Assembly: GCA_049609325.1 (NCBI GenBank)
Contig: JBMYYK010000013.1
Coordinates: forward strand, 1 to 52,619
DNA: 52,619 nt
Source: GCA-2733415 sp049609325
Lineage (GTDB): Bacteria; Bacteroidota; Bacteroidia; Flavobacteriales; Flavobacteriaceae
Direction of reading: 5' to 3'
Positions 25,143 through 35,200 of the stretch are shown in pieces (the stretch's first letter is position 1; every line of letters starts with the position of its first letter). A program made the translations under genes and the position numbers. A model generated the notes under the pieces. The model did not search any database. It was not told where the DNA came from and saw only the letters and a list, made by a program, of their open reading frames with translations.

Positions 25143-26252
25143 ATGATTAAACTTCATGATAAATATTTTAAGCCCTTTATTTCTGCAGAAGATATAGATA
25201 CGGCCATTACGGCAATGGCAGCTAAGATTTCTGAAGATATGGGAGATGAAATTCCGGTGTTTGTTGGTATATTAAACGGGTCATTTATGGTGGTAAGTGA
25301 TTTTGTAAAAAAATACCAGAAACCATGTGAAGTGACCTTTGTGAAGTTAGCGTCTTATGAAGGGGTGAGCTCAACAGAAGAAATTCAACGACTTGTAGGA
25401 TTAAATCAAGATGTATCTGGAAGAACGGTGGTGATTTTAGAAGACATAGTTGATACGGGAAATACATTAGAAGAAATCTATGATATTTTTAGCGAAAAAG
25501 GCGTTAAAGATTTAAAAATAGCTACACTTTTTTATAAACCAGAAGCATATAATAAAGACTTAAAAATACATTATATCGGTATTGAAATTCCAGATAAATT
25601 TATTGTAGGCTATGGCCTAGATTATGATGGTTTGGGAAGAAACTTACCTGAGGTATATCAAATAAAAAACACACAACACATGACAAATATTGTTTTGTTC
25701 GGAAAACCAGGAGCTGGAAAAGGAACACAAGCTGAATTTTTAAAAACGAAATATAATTTAATCCATATTTCTACTGGAGACGTGTTTCGTTTTAATATGA
25801 AAAACGACACTGAATTAGGGAAATTGGCAAAATCATATATTGAGAAAGGGCAGTTGGTTCCAGATGAAGTAACAATAAACATGTTACAAGCTGAGGTAGA
25901 TAAAAACAGAGATGCCAACGGATTTATTTTTGATGGCTTCCCTAGAACAACAGCTCAAGCAGAAGCTTTAGATAGGTTTTTAGAAGACAAAGAAATGGAT
26001 ATTGCGGCAACTATTGCTTTAGAAGCTAATGATGAAATATTGATTGAGCGTTTGTTAGAACGTGGGAAAACTTCAGGACGAGCAGATGATCAAGATGAAG
26101 CTAAAATAAGAATAAGATTTGAGGAGTATAATGAAAAAACGTCGCCATTAATTGACTTTTATACGACGCAAAACAAGTTCCATTCTGTAGATGGTATTGG
26201 AACTATAGAAGACATCACGTCACGCTTAAGTGCTGTGATAGATTCATTATAA
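25143..26252 (+). CDS. Hypoxanthine phosphoribosyltransferase - adenylate kinase fusion
   Basis: 369 residues uniting two purine enzymes in one frame. Residues 1-~176 are a complete phosphoribosyltransferase with the PRPP loop EDIVDTGNT (100-108) and VGYGLDYDGLGRNLPE near the end, as in Hpt. Residues 180-369 are a complete adenylate kinase with P-loop GKPGAGKGT (187-195), ISTGDVFR, DGFPRT and a short LID around RGKTSGRADDQ lacking zinc Cys. The join is only a few residues (KNTQH), and Met180 (ATG at 25680) could permit internal initiation of free Adk. Adk is essential, so this is probably the only copy. I recall this fusion in other Flavobacteriaceae. Confidence 0.93.
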   Translation: MIKLHDKYFKPFISAEDIDTAITAMAAKISEDMGDEIPVFVGILNGSFMVVSDFVKKYQKPCEVTFVKLASYEGVSSTEEIQRLVGLNQDVSGRTVVILEDIVDTGNTLEEIYDIFSEKGVKDLKIATLFYKPEAYNKDLKIHYIGIEIPDKFIVGYGLDYDGLGRNLPEVYQIKNTQHMTNIVLFGKPGAGKGTQAEFLKTKYNLIHISTGDVFRFNMKNDTELGKLAKSYIEKGQLVPDEVTINMLQAEVDKNRDANGFIFDGFPRTTAQAEALDRFLEDKEMDIAATIALEANDEILIERLLERGKTSGRADDQDEAKIRIRFEEYNEKTSPLIDFYTTQNKFHSVDGIGTIEDITSRLSAVIDSL

Positions 26253-26284
26253 GCATTTTTAATCACCTAGTTTAAGGATTTACT

Positions 26285-27295
26285 ATGACTGAAGGAAATT
26301 TTGTAGATTATGTAAAGTTGCATGTATCTTCTGGTAAAGGAGGTAAAGGATCTATGCACTTACATAGGGAAAAGTATATTGAAAAAGGCGGGCCTGATGG
26401 GGGTGATGGTGGTCGTGGTGGTCATATCATTGTTCGTGGTAATGAAAATTATTGGACTTTATTGCACTTTAAATTTAAACGCCACCATAGAGCTCTACAA
26501 GGAGGTCATGGTAGTAAAAGTAGAAGTACAGGGGCCGATGGACCAGATATTTATTTAGACGTACCTTTAGGAACGGTAGTTAAAGATTCTGATACAGAAG
26601 AGGTGTTGTTTGAAATTACAGAGCATAATGAAGAGGTTATTTTGTGTAAAGGCGGAAAAGGCGGTCGTGGTAACTGGCACTTTAAGTCGTCTACAAATCA
26701 AACACCACGCTATGCACAACCTGGGCTAGAAGGAGAAGAGAAAAATGTAACTTTAGAAATGAAGTTATTGGCAGATGTTGGTTTAGTTGGGTTCCCTAAT
26801 GCGGGTAAATCAACATTACTATCTGTAATTACTTCTGCAAAACCTAAAATTGCCAATTATGAATTTACGACGTTAAAACCAAATTTAGGTATTGTAGAAT
26901 ACCGAGGGTATCAGTCGTTTGTTATGGCAGATATCCCTGGTATTATAGAAGGAGCTTCGGAGGGTAAGGGCCTAGGACATTACTTTTTACGTCATATAGA
27001 GCGTAATTCAACATTGTTGTTTTTAATTCCTGCTGATGCAAATGATATTGCAGAGCAATACAAGATTCTATTAAATGAGCTGGAAAAATACAATCCAGAA
27101 ATGTTGGATAAAGATCGTTTTGTGGCCATCTCTAAATCTGATATGTTAGATGATGAATTACAAGCAGAAATGAAAGCTGAATTGGATGCAAACCTAGGGG
27201 TGCCATACATGTTTATTTCGTCTGTAGCTCAACAAAATATTACTGTTCTAAAAGATAAATTATGGGGGATGTTAAACCCACCAGAGTCTTATTAA
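26285..27295 (+). CDS. obgE: GTPase Obg/CgtA
   Basis: 336-residue ribosome-associated GTPase. The N-terminal Obg domain (1-~158) is Gly-rich (GGKGSMHLHREKY, GPDGGDGGRGGH, GGKGGRGNWHF). The G domain follows: P-loop GFPNAGKST, switch region with conserved Thr in FTTLKPNLG, DIPGIIEGASEGKGLG, and a C-terminal SKSD base-specificity motif (usually NKxD, here S-K-S-D). There is no C-terminal OCT domain, which is common outside Firmicutes. It follows hpt-adk after 32 bases with AAGGA ahead of the ATG, and a terminator follows. Confidence 0.95.
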   Translation: MTEGNFVDYVKLHVSSGKGGKGSMHLHREKYIEKGGPDGGDGGRGGHIIVRGNENYWTLLHFKFKRHHRALQGGHGSKSRSTGADGPDIYLDVPLGTVVKDSDTEEVLFEITEHNEEVILCKGGKGGRGNWHFKSSTNQTPRYAQPGLEGEEKNVTLEMKLLADVGLVGFPNAGKSTLLSVITSAKPKIANYEFTTLKPNLGIVEYRGYQSFVMADIPGIIEGASEGKGLGHYFLRHIERNSTLLFLIPADANDIAEQYKILLNELEKYNPEMLDKDRFVAISKSDMLDDELQAEMKAELDANLGVPYMFISSVAQQNITVLKDKLWGMLNPPESY

Positions 27296-27316
27296 AAAGC
27301 TCAACAAAATATAGTT

Positions 27317-27348
27317 AAGCTCATTTGTTATGCAGGTGAGCTTTTTTT
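27317..27348 (+). terminator. Terminator after obgE
   Basis: AAGCTCA (27317-27323) pairs with TGAGCTT (27337-27343) and is followed by T residues to 27348. A second upstream copy of AAAAAGCTCA at 27294-27303 could instead pair with the same 3' arm (10 bp), making a longer alternative hairpin that begins at the obgE stop codon. Confidence 0.8.
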
Positions 27349-27376
27349 GACTGCATACCTCAGAGGAGATAAATTG

Positions 27377-27384
27377 TATATTTG
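27377..27384 (+). promoter_or_regulatory. -7 box of the radical SAM gene
   Basis: TATATTTG, an exact TAnnTTTG match 18 bases before the ATG at 27403, just after the obgE terminator. The nearest TTTG (27346-27349) is 27 bases upstream, longer than usual. Confidence 0.5.
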
Positions 27385-27402
27385 CATCTTTAATGATAAT
27401 CT

Positions 27403-29256
27403 ATGGCTATTCAAACTCTTTTAATAACACCACCTTTTACACAACTGAATACGCCGTATCCGGCCACAGCATATTTAAAAGGGTTTTTAGAGAGTAAGCA
27501 GGTTTCTGTTGCACAATCTGATTTAAGCATTGAATTATTTTCTGAAGTTTTTACTCAAGATTTTATTTCAAAAGTATTTGAAGAAGCCGACACGCATAAA
27601 AGTTATGAGTATCCGTTAGTATGGCAACAACGTGACGATTATAGTCATAAAGTAGATACCGTAATTCAGTATTTACAGCACCAAGAAGTCACAAAGGCAT
27701 ATCAGATTTTACATCATGGGTTTTTACCACAAGGCCATAGAGCACAACATATTGATGATGATTTAAGTTGGGCATTTGGTAATTTAGGTATTTTAGACAA
27801 GGCCAAACACTTAGCGACTATTTTTATTGAAGAGCTGGGCGATTTTATTCAAGCAAATGTCGACGAGTTTTTCTCGTTTACACGTTACGCTGAACAAGTT
27901 TCTACATCAGCATCTAGTTTTAACGGATTGGATGAGTTTTTACAATACGATCCCACAATTATAGAAGCAGAAATGTTGACTTTGTTGGAAGTGCAATTAA
28001 AAACTCACAAGCCTAATTTAGTGTGTTTTTCAATTCCATTTCCCGGGAATTTATTTGCGGCTTTGCGTTGTGCACAATACATTAAAAGTCATCATCCAAA
28101 CATAAAAGTAGCTTTTGGCGGGGGGTATTGTAATACAGAATTAAGGAGTTTAGAAGATGCACGTATATTTAAATATGTTGATTTTATAAGCTTAGATGAT
28201 GGTGAAGGACCATTGCTGCGGTTAACAGAGTTGTTGTCTGATCAAATAACTGTTGATGAGTTAGAGCGTACTTATGTGTTAGAACAGGGCAGAGTAGTGT
28301 ATAAAAACAATTTGCCTAATACAATTTTTCATCATAAAAATTTACCAGCACCAAGTTACGTGGGATTGCCACACGATAAATACCTGTCGTTTTTAGATGT
28401 TATGAATCCCATGCACCGTTTATGGAGTGACGGGAAATGGAATAAATTGACAGTATCTCACGGGTGTTATTGGAAACAATGCACATTTTGTGATGTGAAT
28501 TTAGATTATATAGGAAACTATCAAAACACAACAGCTGATGATTTGGTAGCCAAAATTCAAAAAATTGTTTCAGAAACGGGAACTACTGGGTTTCATTTTG
28601 TAGATGAAGCTGCACCACCAAAAATGCTAAAAGCTTTAGCAGAAAAACTCATAGAGCAAAAAGTGTTTATCACATGGTGGACGAACATTCGTTTTGAGAA
28701 AACATTTAATGAAGACCTGTGTGCATTGTTAGCAAAATCAGGCTGTATAGCTGTTACAGGAGGATTAGAAGTGGCATCAGACAGATTGCTTAAAAAAATG
28801 AAAAAAGGGGTTGATATTGGTCAAGTAGCTCGTGTGACTCATGCCTTTGCGCAACACGGTATTATGGTGCATGCTTATTTGATGTACGGTTTTCCAACAC
28901 AAACAGATCAAGAAACGGTTGATTCTTTAGAGGTAGTACGTCAGCTGTTTGAAAATAATTGTATCCAATCAGCGTTCTGGCATCAATTCACCACCACAGT
29001 TCATAGTCCTATTGGTGTAAATCCAGATGCTTTTGGTATTGAAATTACCGGACCAGCTTTTGAGGGATTTGCACAAAATGATTTATGGCATGATGACCCT
29101 ATGGGTGCCGAACACTCAAAATATAAATCAGGATTAAATTTAGCATTACACAACTACTTAAACGGAATTGGTTTTGATGTAGACTTACAAGAATGGTTTG
29201 AGTTTGATATTGAACCAACTACCCATCCGTATAACCTCATAGAAAATTCATTGTAG
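27403..29256 (+). CDS. B12-binding-domain radical SAM protein of unknown substrate
   Basis: 617 residues. The N-terminal ~330 residues look like a Rossmann-type B12-binding-like domain (TLLITPPFTQLNTPYPATAYLKGFL, later VAFGGGYCNTELRSL and VDFISLDDGEGP), but I see no DxHxxG cobalamin motif. The radical SAM domain begins around 345: Cys355, Cys360 and Cys363 in HGCYWKQCTFCD, a CX4CX2C spacing rather than the usual CX3CX2C, followed by TGFHFVDEAAPP, TGGLEVASDRLLKKMKKGV and AYLMYGFPTQTDQET typical of the Elp3-like fold. It is a single gene with its own promoter. I cannot assign a substrate. Confidence 0.85.
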   Translation: MAIQTLLITPPFTQLNTPYPATAYLKGFLESKQVSVAQSDLSIELFSEVFTQDFISKVFEEADTHKSYEYPLVWQQRDDYSHKVDTVIQYLQHQEVTKAYQILHHGFLPQGHRAQHIDDDLSWAFGNLGILDKAKHLATIFIEELGDFIQANVDEFFSFTRYAEQVSTSASSFNGLDEFLQYDPTIIEAEMLTLLEVQLKTHKPNLVCFSIPFPGNLFAALRCAQYIKSHHPNIKVAFGGGYCNTELRSLEDARIFKYVDFISLDDGEGPLLRLTELLSDQITVDELERTYVLEQGRVVYKNNLPNTIFHHKNLPAPSYVGLPHDKYLSFLDVMNPMHRLWSDGKWNKLTVSHGCYWKQCTFCDVNLDYIGNYQNTTADDLVAKIQKIVSETGTTGFHFVDEAAPPKMLKALAEKLIEQKVFITWWTNIRFEKTFNEDLCALLAKSGCIAVTGGLEVASDRLLKKMKKGVDIGQVARVTHAFAQHGIMVHAYLMYGFPTQTDQETVDSLEVVRQLFENNCIQSAFWHQFTTTVHSPIGVNPDAFGIEITGPAFEGFAQNDLWHDDPMGAEHSKYKSGLNLALHNYLNGIGFDVDLQEWFEFDIEPTTHPYNLIENSL

Positions 29257-29270
29257 GTAAACGCAAACGA

Positions 29271-32200
29271 TTACTCGTTTATATTTACCCTAACGCCTTT
29301 ACTATGACTTGTAAATTCTGGAGCATACATGCTTTGTATGGTTGTAATTCCGTTAGAAAAATCACCAGCATTGTTTACGCGTACATCATATTCTAATATA
29401 TAAGTCCCTTTTTGTAATCTATCAAAAAAGAAATGTGTAGCGACATCTTTTGTGCTTTGATAATAACCAGTGCCGTCTTGCCAATGGTGTCTTGACATGA
29501 CATCAATAGGTTCAAACGTACTAGCACGCATATCTTTTAAATGGACGAATTCAAAATTGTCTTTAACTTGTAATTCTATTCTAATGGTGACTAAATCGCC
29601 AACGGTTAAATTACCACTTTTAATTGCTGTAAGTGTAGGGCCGTTATCTGTATGTTGTTTTAAAAACAATTTTTTGTGCAACTGAAAATCATTCTTGTGT
29701 TCTTCATTTGTGATGTTGTCTAATTGCTCAAAATACTGCCAATAATACCCGCCATATTGTGTGACTTCTGAGGTGTTTTTAACCGAAATATCCGCCATTT
29801 TAGTTGTAATCTCATGAGAGTTCCAATTGGTTTTAAAATATCCAGTGCCAGCTTCTTTTATGTGTTCTGATGTTGTAGTATGTATTGTTTCGTTACCAAT
29901 TTTAATTTTTGCTGCGCCTTCAACAGAAAGCCAATCGTGACCTTGTAATAACAAAGCGTATGTGGCTTCTGTTGTTGCTTTGGTTGTGCTCCAGTTGTTT
30001 TTACGCTTGTTGTTTAAGAGCCAAATTTGTAATTCTTCAATGGTATTATGATCAGTGGTGATTTCTGTAAATGCTTCAATAATTAATGCCTGTGTTTCTA
30101 TAGGGGCATCATGCCAGTACCAACCAGCTGTATTGCTTTTCCAATACATTCCTTTGTCTTCATTAGTTATAGATGTCTCCTTTAAGTGCTCTAAAATTAG
30201 TTGCGGTAAATGTCTGTCGTTAAAACGATGTAATACCAAACTTAACATCGTTTTTTGTAATAAAGACCTCTCTAACCAGTGCTTTTTTGCTTTGTTGATG
30301 TAACTGTTTACAATTGGCTTTATTGAAGCGTCAAACGGAATATCATTTTTAAAGAAGCTACGCGCATATAAATAATGTAAGTCATAATTATCCACGGTGA
30401 TGTCATCCAAACTCTGATGTTTTAATTTTTTATTGTGATGTTCAATGAAATTTGCGTCTAAATATTTGACAGCTTTTGTAATAATAGGATTGTTTTTAAC
30501 TGTGATATCTGTAATTCCTAACTGTTGCAAATGACCGAATCCCGCAACGATATATCTAGTGATGTACTCATTAGCTGTACCCCCACTAAACCATGGAAAT
30601 CCACCAGATGCTAATTGCATTTTCTCCAATTTTTGTAAGGTGCTTTTCTCTTCAGAAGCTAGTTTTTCTATATCGAATAACAGTCCTAGTCTTTTCTTCT
30701 TTTCTGTATCAGATTGCGCATCACGTAACCAAGGAGTTTCAGAAATTAATAGATGTTTTAATTCTTCGTTTTGCTCTAGTTTAGACGTTAGTGTCCCGTT
30801 GGCTTTCCAGGATTCAAAAACAGTTTTAATGTTTGGGTTGCTATTTAAAATATGACTCCCAATACTGTTGGCATAATATCTGCTAAATGTTTGCTCTGCG
30901 CATTCATGAGGAAACTCCATTAAATAAGGCAAGCTTTGTATGGCATACCATGCTGGGTTTGAAGTGTATTCTAATGTTAGCTGATGATTGCGTAAGGTAG
31001 TTGAGGTGTTATTCTTTAGTTTGTTAAAACTAAACGATTTGCTGCTATTTGAACGGACGGTTATTGGAATACTTTCTGTAACAAGCATGCTATTGGTGAC
31101 TACAGGTAATACGTTAGATTCGCCATCAGAAAACTCATTAGTTTTAGCAAAAACTTTATATTCTACCGCTTGTATGCCTTCAGGAATTGCTAATTGCCAT
31201 GATACTGAAGTGTTGTCTTTAGTGCTTATGCTGAAGTTTTGAAGGGTATTGTTGTTTTGTAATTCAGTATCTATAGCGTTTCCTGTAAGCGCATCATACA
31301 ATTCAAGTTTTGCATATCCATCGAGTGTTTTATCTGTAAGATTAGCAATTTTAGTTTGGAAAGTAATCGTGTCATGTTCTCTTAAAAACCGCGGAGGATT
31401 TGGTGTTACCATCAATTCTTTTTGTGTGACAACTTGTTGAGTGAATTTACCAGAAACACCAGTTTTGGTATGAGCGAACAATTGCACTTTCCAACGGGTT
31501 AAGGCTTCTGGAGTTTCAAATTCAAATGAGACATCTCCTGCTGAATTTGTTTTTAAATGCGGATAAAAGAATGCGGTTTCTTTAAGGTTTTTGCGAACAG
31601 TAATTGCGTTGAAACCTGAAGAGTACTCTTCTTTTTGCATTGCTTCAACTTTAGTTTTTGATTCATTATTAGAGTCATCAGAGGTAATTGTATAACCCAA
31701 TGCTTTTTCATCTCGTTTAACCCCCATAGCAGTTACAACAACTTCTTCTAATGCATTGTCGTGCTCAATAACAGGAGAACTTCCGCGTCTCATAATTTGA
31801 TTATTATGCAAAACAAAACCAAAATTATTTAAATAAGCGTACTGTTTTTCAAAACTTGGATTTGATTTATGAAATGGGTGCTGTGTTTTGAAACCGTTTG
31901 AGTTAAAACTACGTGAGCTTTTATACGGAACAGTATTGTAATAGTAGTCATTAATTTGAATGCTATTGTTCCAGTTGTGCAACTTAAACTGATCTAATGA
32001 TGCGTCATACATACTTGCTAAGAGTTCTGTAGCGGTATTGTTTTTTATAGTGAAGCTCCATTTTTCTTTAGCGCCTGGTTGTAATTTATCTCTAAATGTT
32101 TGTGTATTTATAACGAGGGATTCTGTTTTTTCTGCTAAAGAAACTGAGGTCTTTTTGTTTATATGGGTATTAAAACGCACTATAGAAAATAAGAGTTCAA

Positions 32201-35200
32201 TACGACTGTTTGGGTGACTGTTAGAGCGGTGTTTTAAATTTTCAAACGGAATTTGAACTATTTTACTGCCATCAACGTGCATGTTTTGGTTGTAAACTTG
32301 TTTGTTGTTATAGTACGCTTCGGTTTTAACGTGCAAGTTTTTATCTGCTGTACTAAGTTTTAACTTAACAAAACCATCAGCCCTAGCGGTATTGCGATTT
32401 AAAACGTCATAGTTAAACAATTGCTTATCTGCCAAATAGGTGTCATTACTGTTTTTTAATGTGATATACTTTTCTTGTTCAATATCGATATTAAACTCAT
32501 CTTTTCCTTTGGCTATAATAACGTAATTACCAGACGCCCAATCAAGTTGATTGAATTCTAAAACAGTGTTGTTTGTTGTGTTTAGAGTGTCTTCAAAAAC
32601 TAAATGCCCCTTCTCCCAGTTTTTCATGTCATCTTCCTTAGAGTAGGCTTCATATGGGAATAATTTTTGAAACTCTTCTTTAGATAATATAGGCAAGTCT
32701 GGCGCTTGCCATTTGCGTTGTCGTAATATATGAGTGGGTGCTTTTAGCTTGTATATTTGTACAGTTATTTCTGCAGGTACAACTTCATGATTTAAGTTTG
32801 TAGTGCTAATACTAATTGAATGATCTGCATTAGAGTCCCATTGCTCTAGCGTATTTATAGCCAGAGTCATAGAGTGATAACCAACGTTTACGGTTGTTGT
32901 ATTGCTTCTAGTTTCACCATTTATATCGGTAACATCAGCAGTAATTTCATACCTAAAAATTGGCAAACCATTTTTATTACTAGTTGCGTCTGGTAATGCA
33001 TTAAAGTTAATATCAAATTCTCCTTTGCTGTTGGTTGTGGTAGTACCTTGAGCTATTTCTTGCGTGTCGTTGTGTAAATAACGATTCCAGTACCTCCAGT
33101 GCGAATACTGTGTTTTTCTCACTACTCTATAAGTGACTTTAGCATTGGTAATGTTTGAACCAGCCAAAGCATTGGCATTTCCTTTTACACAAATATTCTG
33201 ATTTACTAAATAACTTTCGGTTATCGGTTGAAAAACAACTTCAAATTTTGGACGTTTGTATTCTTCAACAGAAAAGTAAGTATTACCGCCATTAAATTGT
33301 TCTGTTTTATGTTGTTTAAGTTGTTCTATACTAATGGAAAATTGCCCGGTAAGTCCGTTATTTGGGAGTTTGAAATGGTTAGAAAATGAACCAAATTCAT
33401 TAGTTGTCACTTCAAAAGTTGTAATATTTTGGTAGTTGGCATCTCTTACAACAACTTTGTAAGTTTCGTTTTCTACAACTGCCGATTTAAAGTTGTTACG
33501 TTGTAACATTATTCCTTTAAAATATACCAACTGTCCTGGGCGATATATGCTTCGGTCTAAAAATAAAAATCCTTTAGTCTGTAATTTTTCCTTTGTGGGG
33601 GTTTTGTAATAACTAAATGTATTGGCATTGCCAACATGTAACATATCATCTTTGTGTGTTATAATAATTTGATGTTTGTTCTTTTTAGAATAGGTGATTT
33701 CTCCATTACCGTTGGTGTAATGAATGCTAGATCCGGTTTGAATTTTAGCATTTTCTATAGGCATACCAGACATTCGGTGGACAATCTGTAGTGTTTTTTT
33801 ACCTTTGTAATTAGATTCTATACAGGCCAAATTGCTAACTGTTTGGTAATTGTAAGAAAATAGTTTTTGGGTGTTTTTTGTACTGTCTGTGGTTGCTAAA
33901 ATGATATACTTTCCGCGTGATAATTTCGGGATAACGATCTCTGTAGAATGGTTGAAATAATCATTTTTTTGTGGGAGTTGTTGTGTGAATTCTTTTAGTG
34001 GTTTGTTAGTTTTAAAAAACTGTTTAACAATAGAGTCACGTTCTGTGTAGTTGTATTGATTAAAATCATGTTCATAATCTACCGAATAAATAGCAAAATG
34101 CAATTGCGGGATGTTTTGATAATTGACTAATACTTTTGATGGTGTATTAATAGGAATAATATCTTCATTTTTAATAGTAAAATTTGCTTGAAGAATAGTG
34201 TGTTTTAAATTGGTTGCTATTACAAATCCTTCAGATTTAGGATAGTTTTTAATAATGTTGTTACAAATATCCAATGCCTGTTTTCTGTGCTCAGGATGGT
34301 TCTCTAAACTAGACGTATTGTAAATGGCTTGTGCATAATGAGCATTTACTGTAGCATAACTATTGCTAGGGTTTAATTTTTCAAGTGTGTTTTTAAGAGA
34401 GGCAGAGTACAGTTGTTCTTTAGCGTCATGATGAATAAATGTGTTTTTCACAAAGTTTAAACGATTAATATAGGCATCAATGTAGGCTTCGGTGTTGTTT
34501 GCTTTTAGATGAAATTGCTCAATTTTTTGATAGGTTTTTAAAACCTCAAATTGTGAAAAAATACTGTCTGTTGTAGCAAAGTTTAGTTCAGTAAATTCTC
34601 GGCTTGTATAAAAATAAGCTTCGTTGTCAATATAAAATCGCTCCTTAGGTTTTGTGATACGGGATTCATTCGTCTTAAAAAATGCCAATGCCCTGTTTGC
34701 GAGTAAATCATAAAGCGTTGGACGAAGCTTTTCAGTATCAGAGCCTTTAATTACAATGTAATTGAATTGTTCAATAGGAAGTTGTTGTAATACACGATAA
34801 TTGCGTATTGAGTTTTTGAAATCAGAATGAATAGAGGTGAATAATGTATTTAAATCCCAGGTTCTAAAATCAGAATTTATAACCTCTGTGGTTTTTGTGC
34901 GTTGGTAAATTTGCCAGCGGTGTTGCTGTAAATATTGCCATTTGAAATTGGCTAAAATAGATTGTAAAATGGCCTTTGTTGCTGGGTTTTTAGCTTTTGA
35001 AATGTGTTGTTTTAAGCGGTTAGCAATCAGTAATTCAGCATCTTCTTGTAATATTAATGCGTATTTTGATTGGTATAGTAATGATTTGATAAGTTGATTG
35101 CTATTGTGTTTTTTTGTTGCTTTTTTATAGATGCTTTCAACAATTTCTGCAGCCGATTGGGTTTTACCTTCTGCTTCAAGCGCTTCTACTTTGGTCCAAA

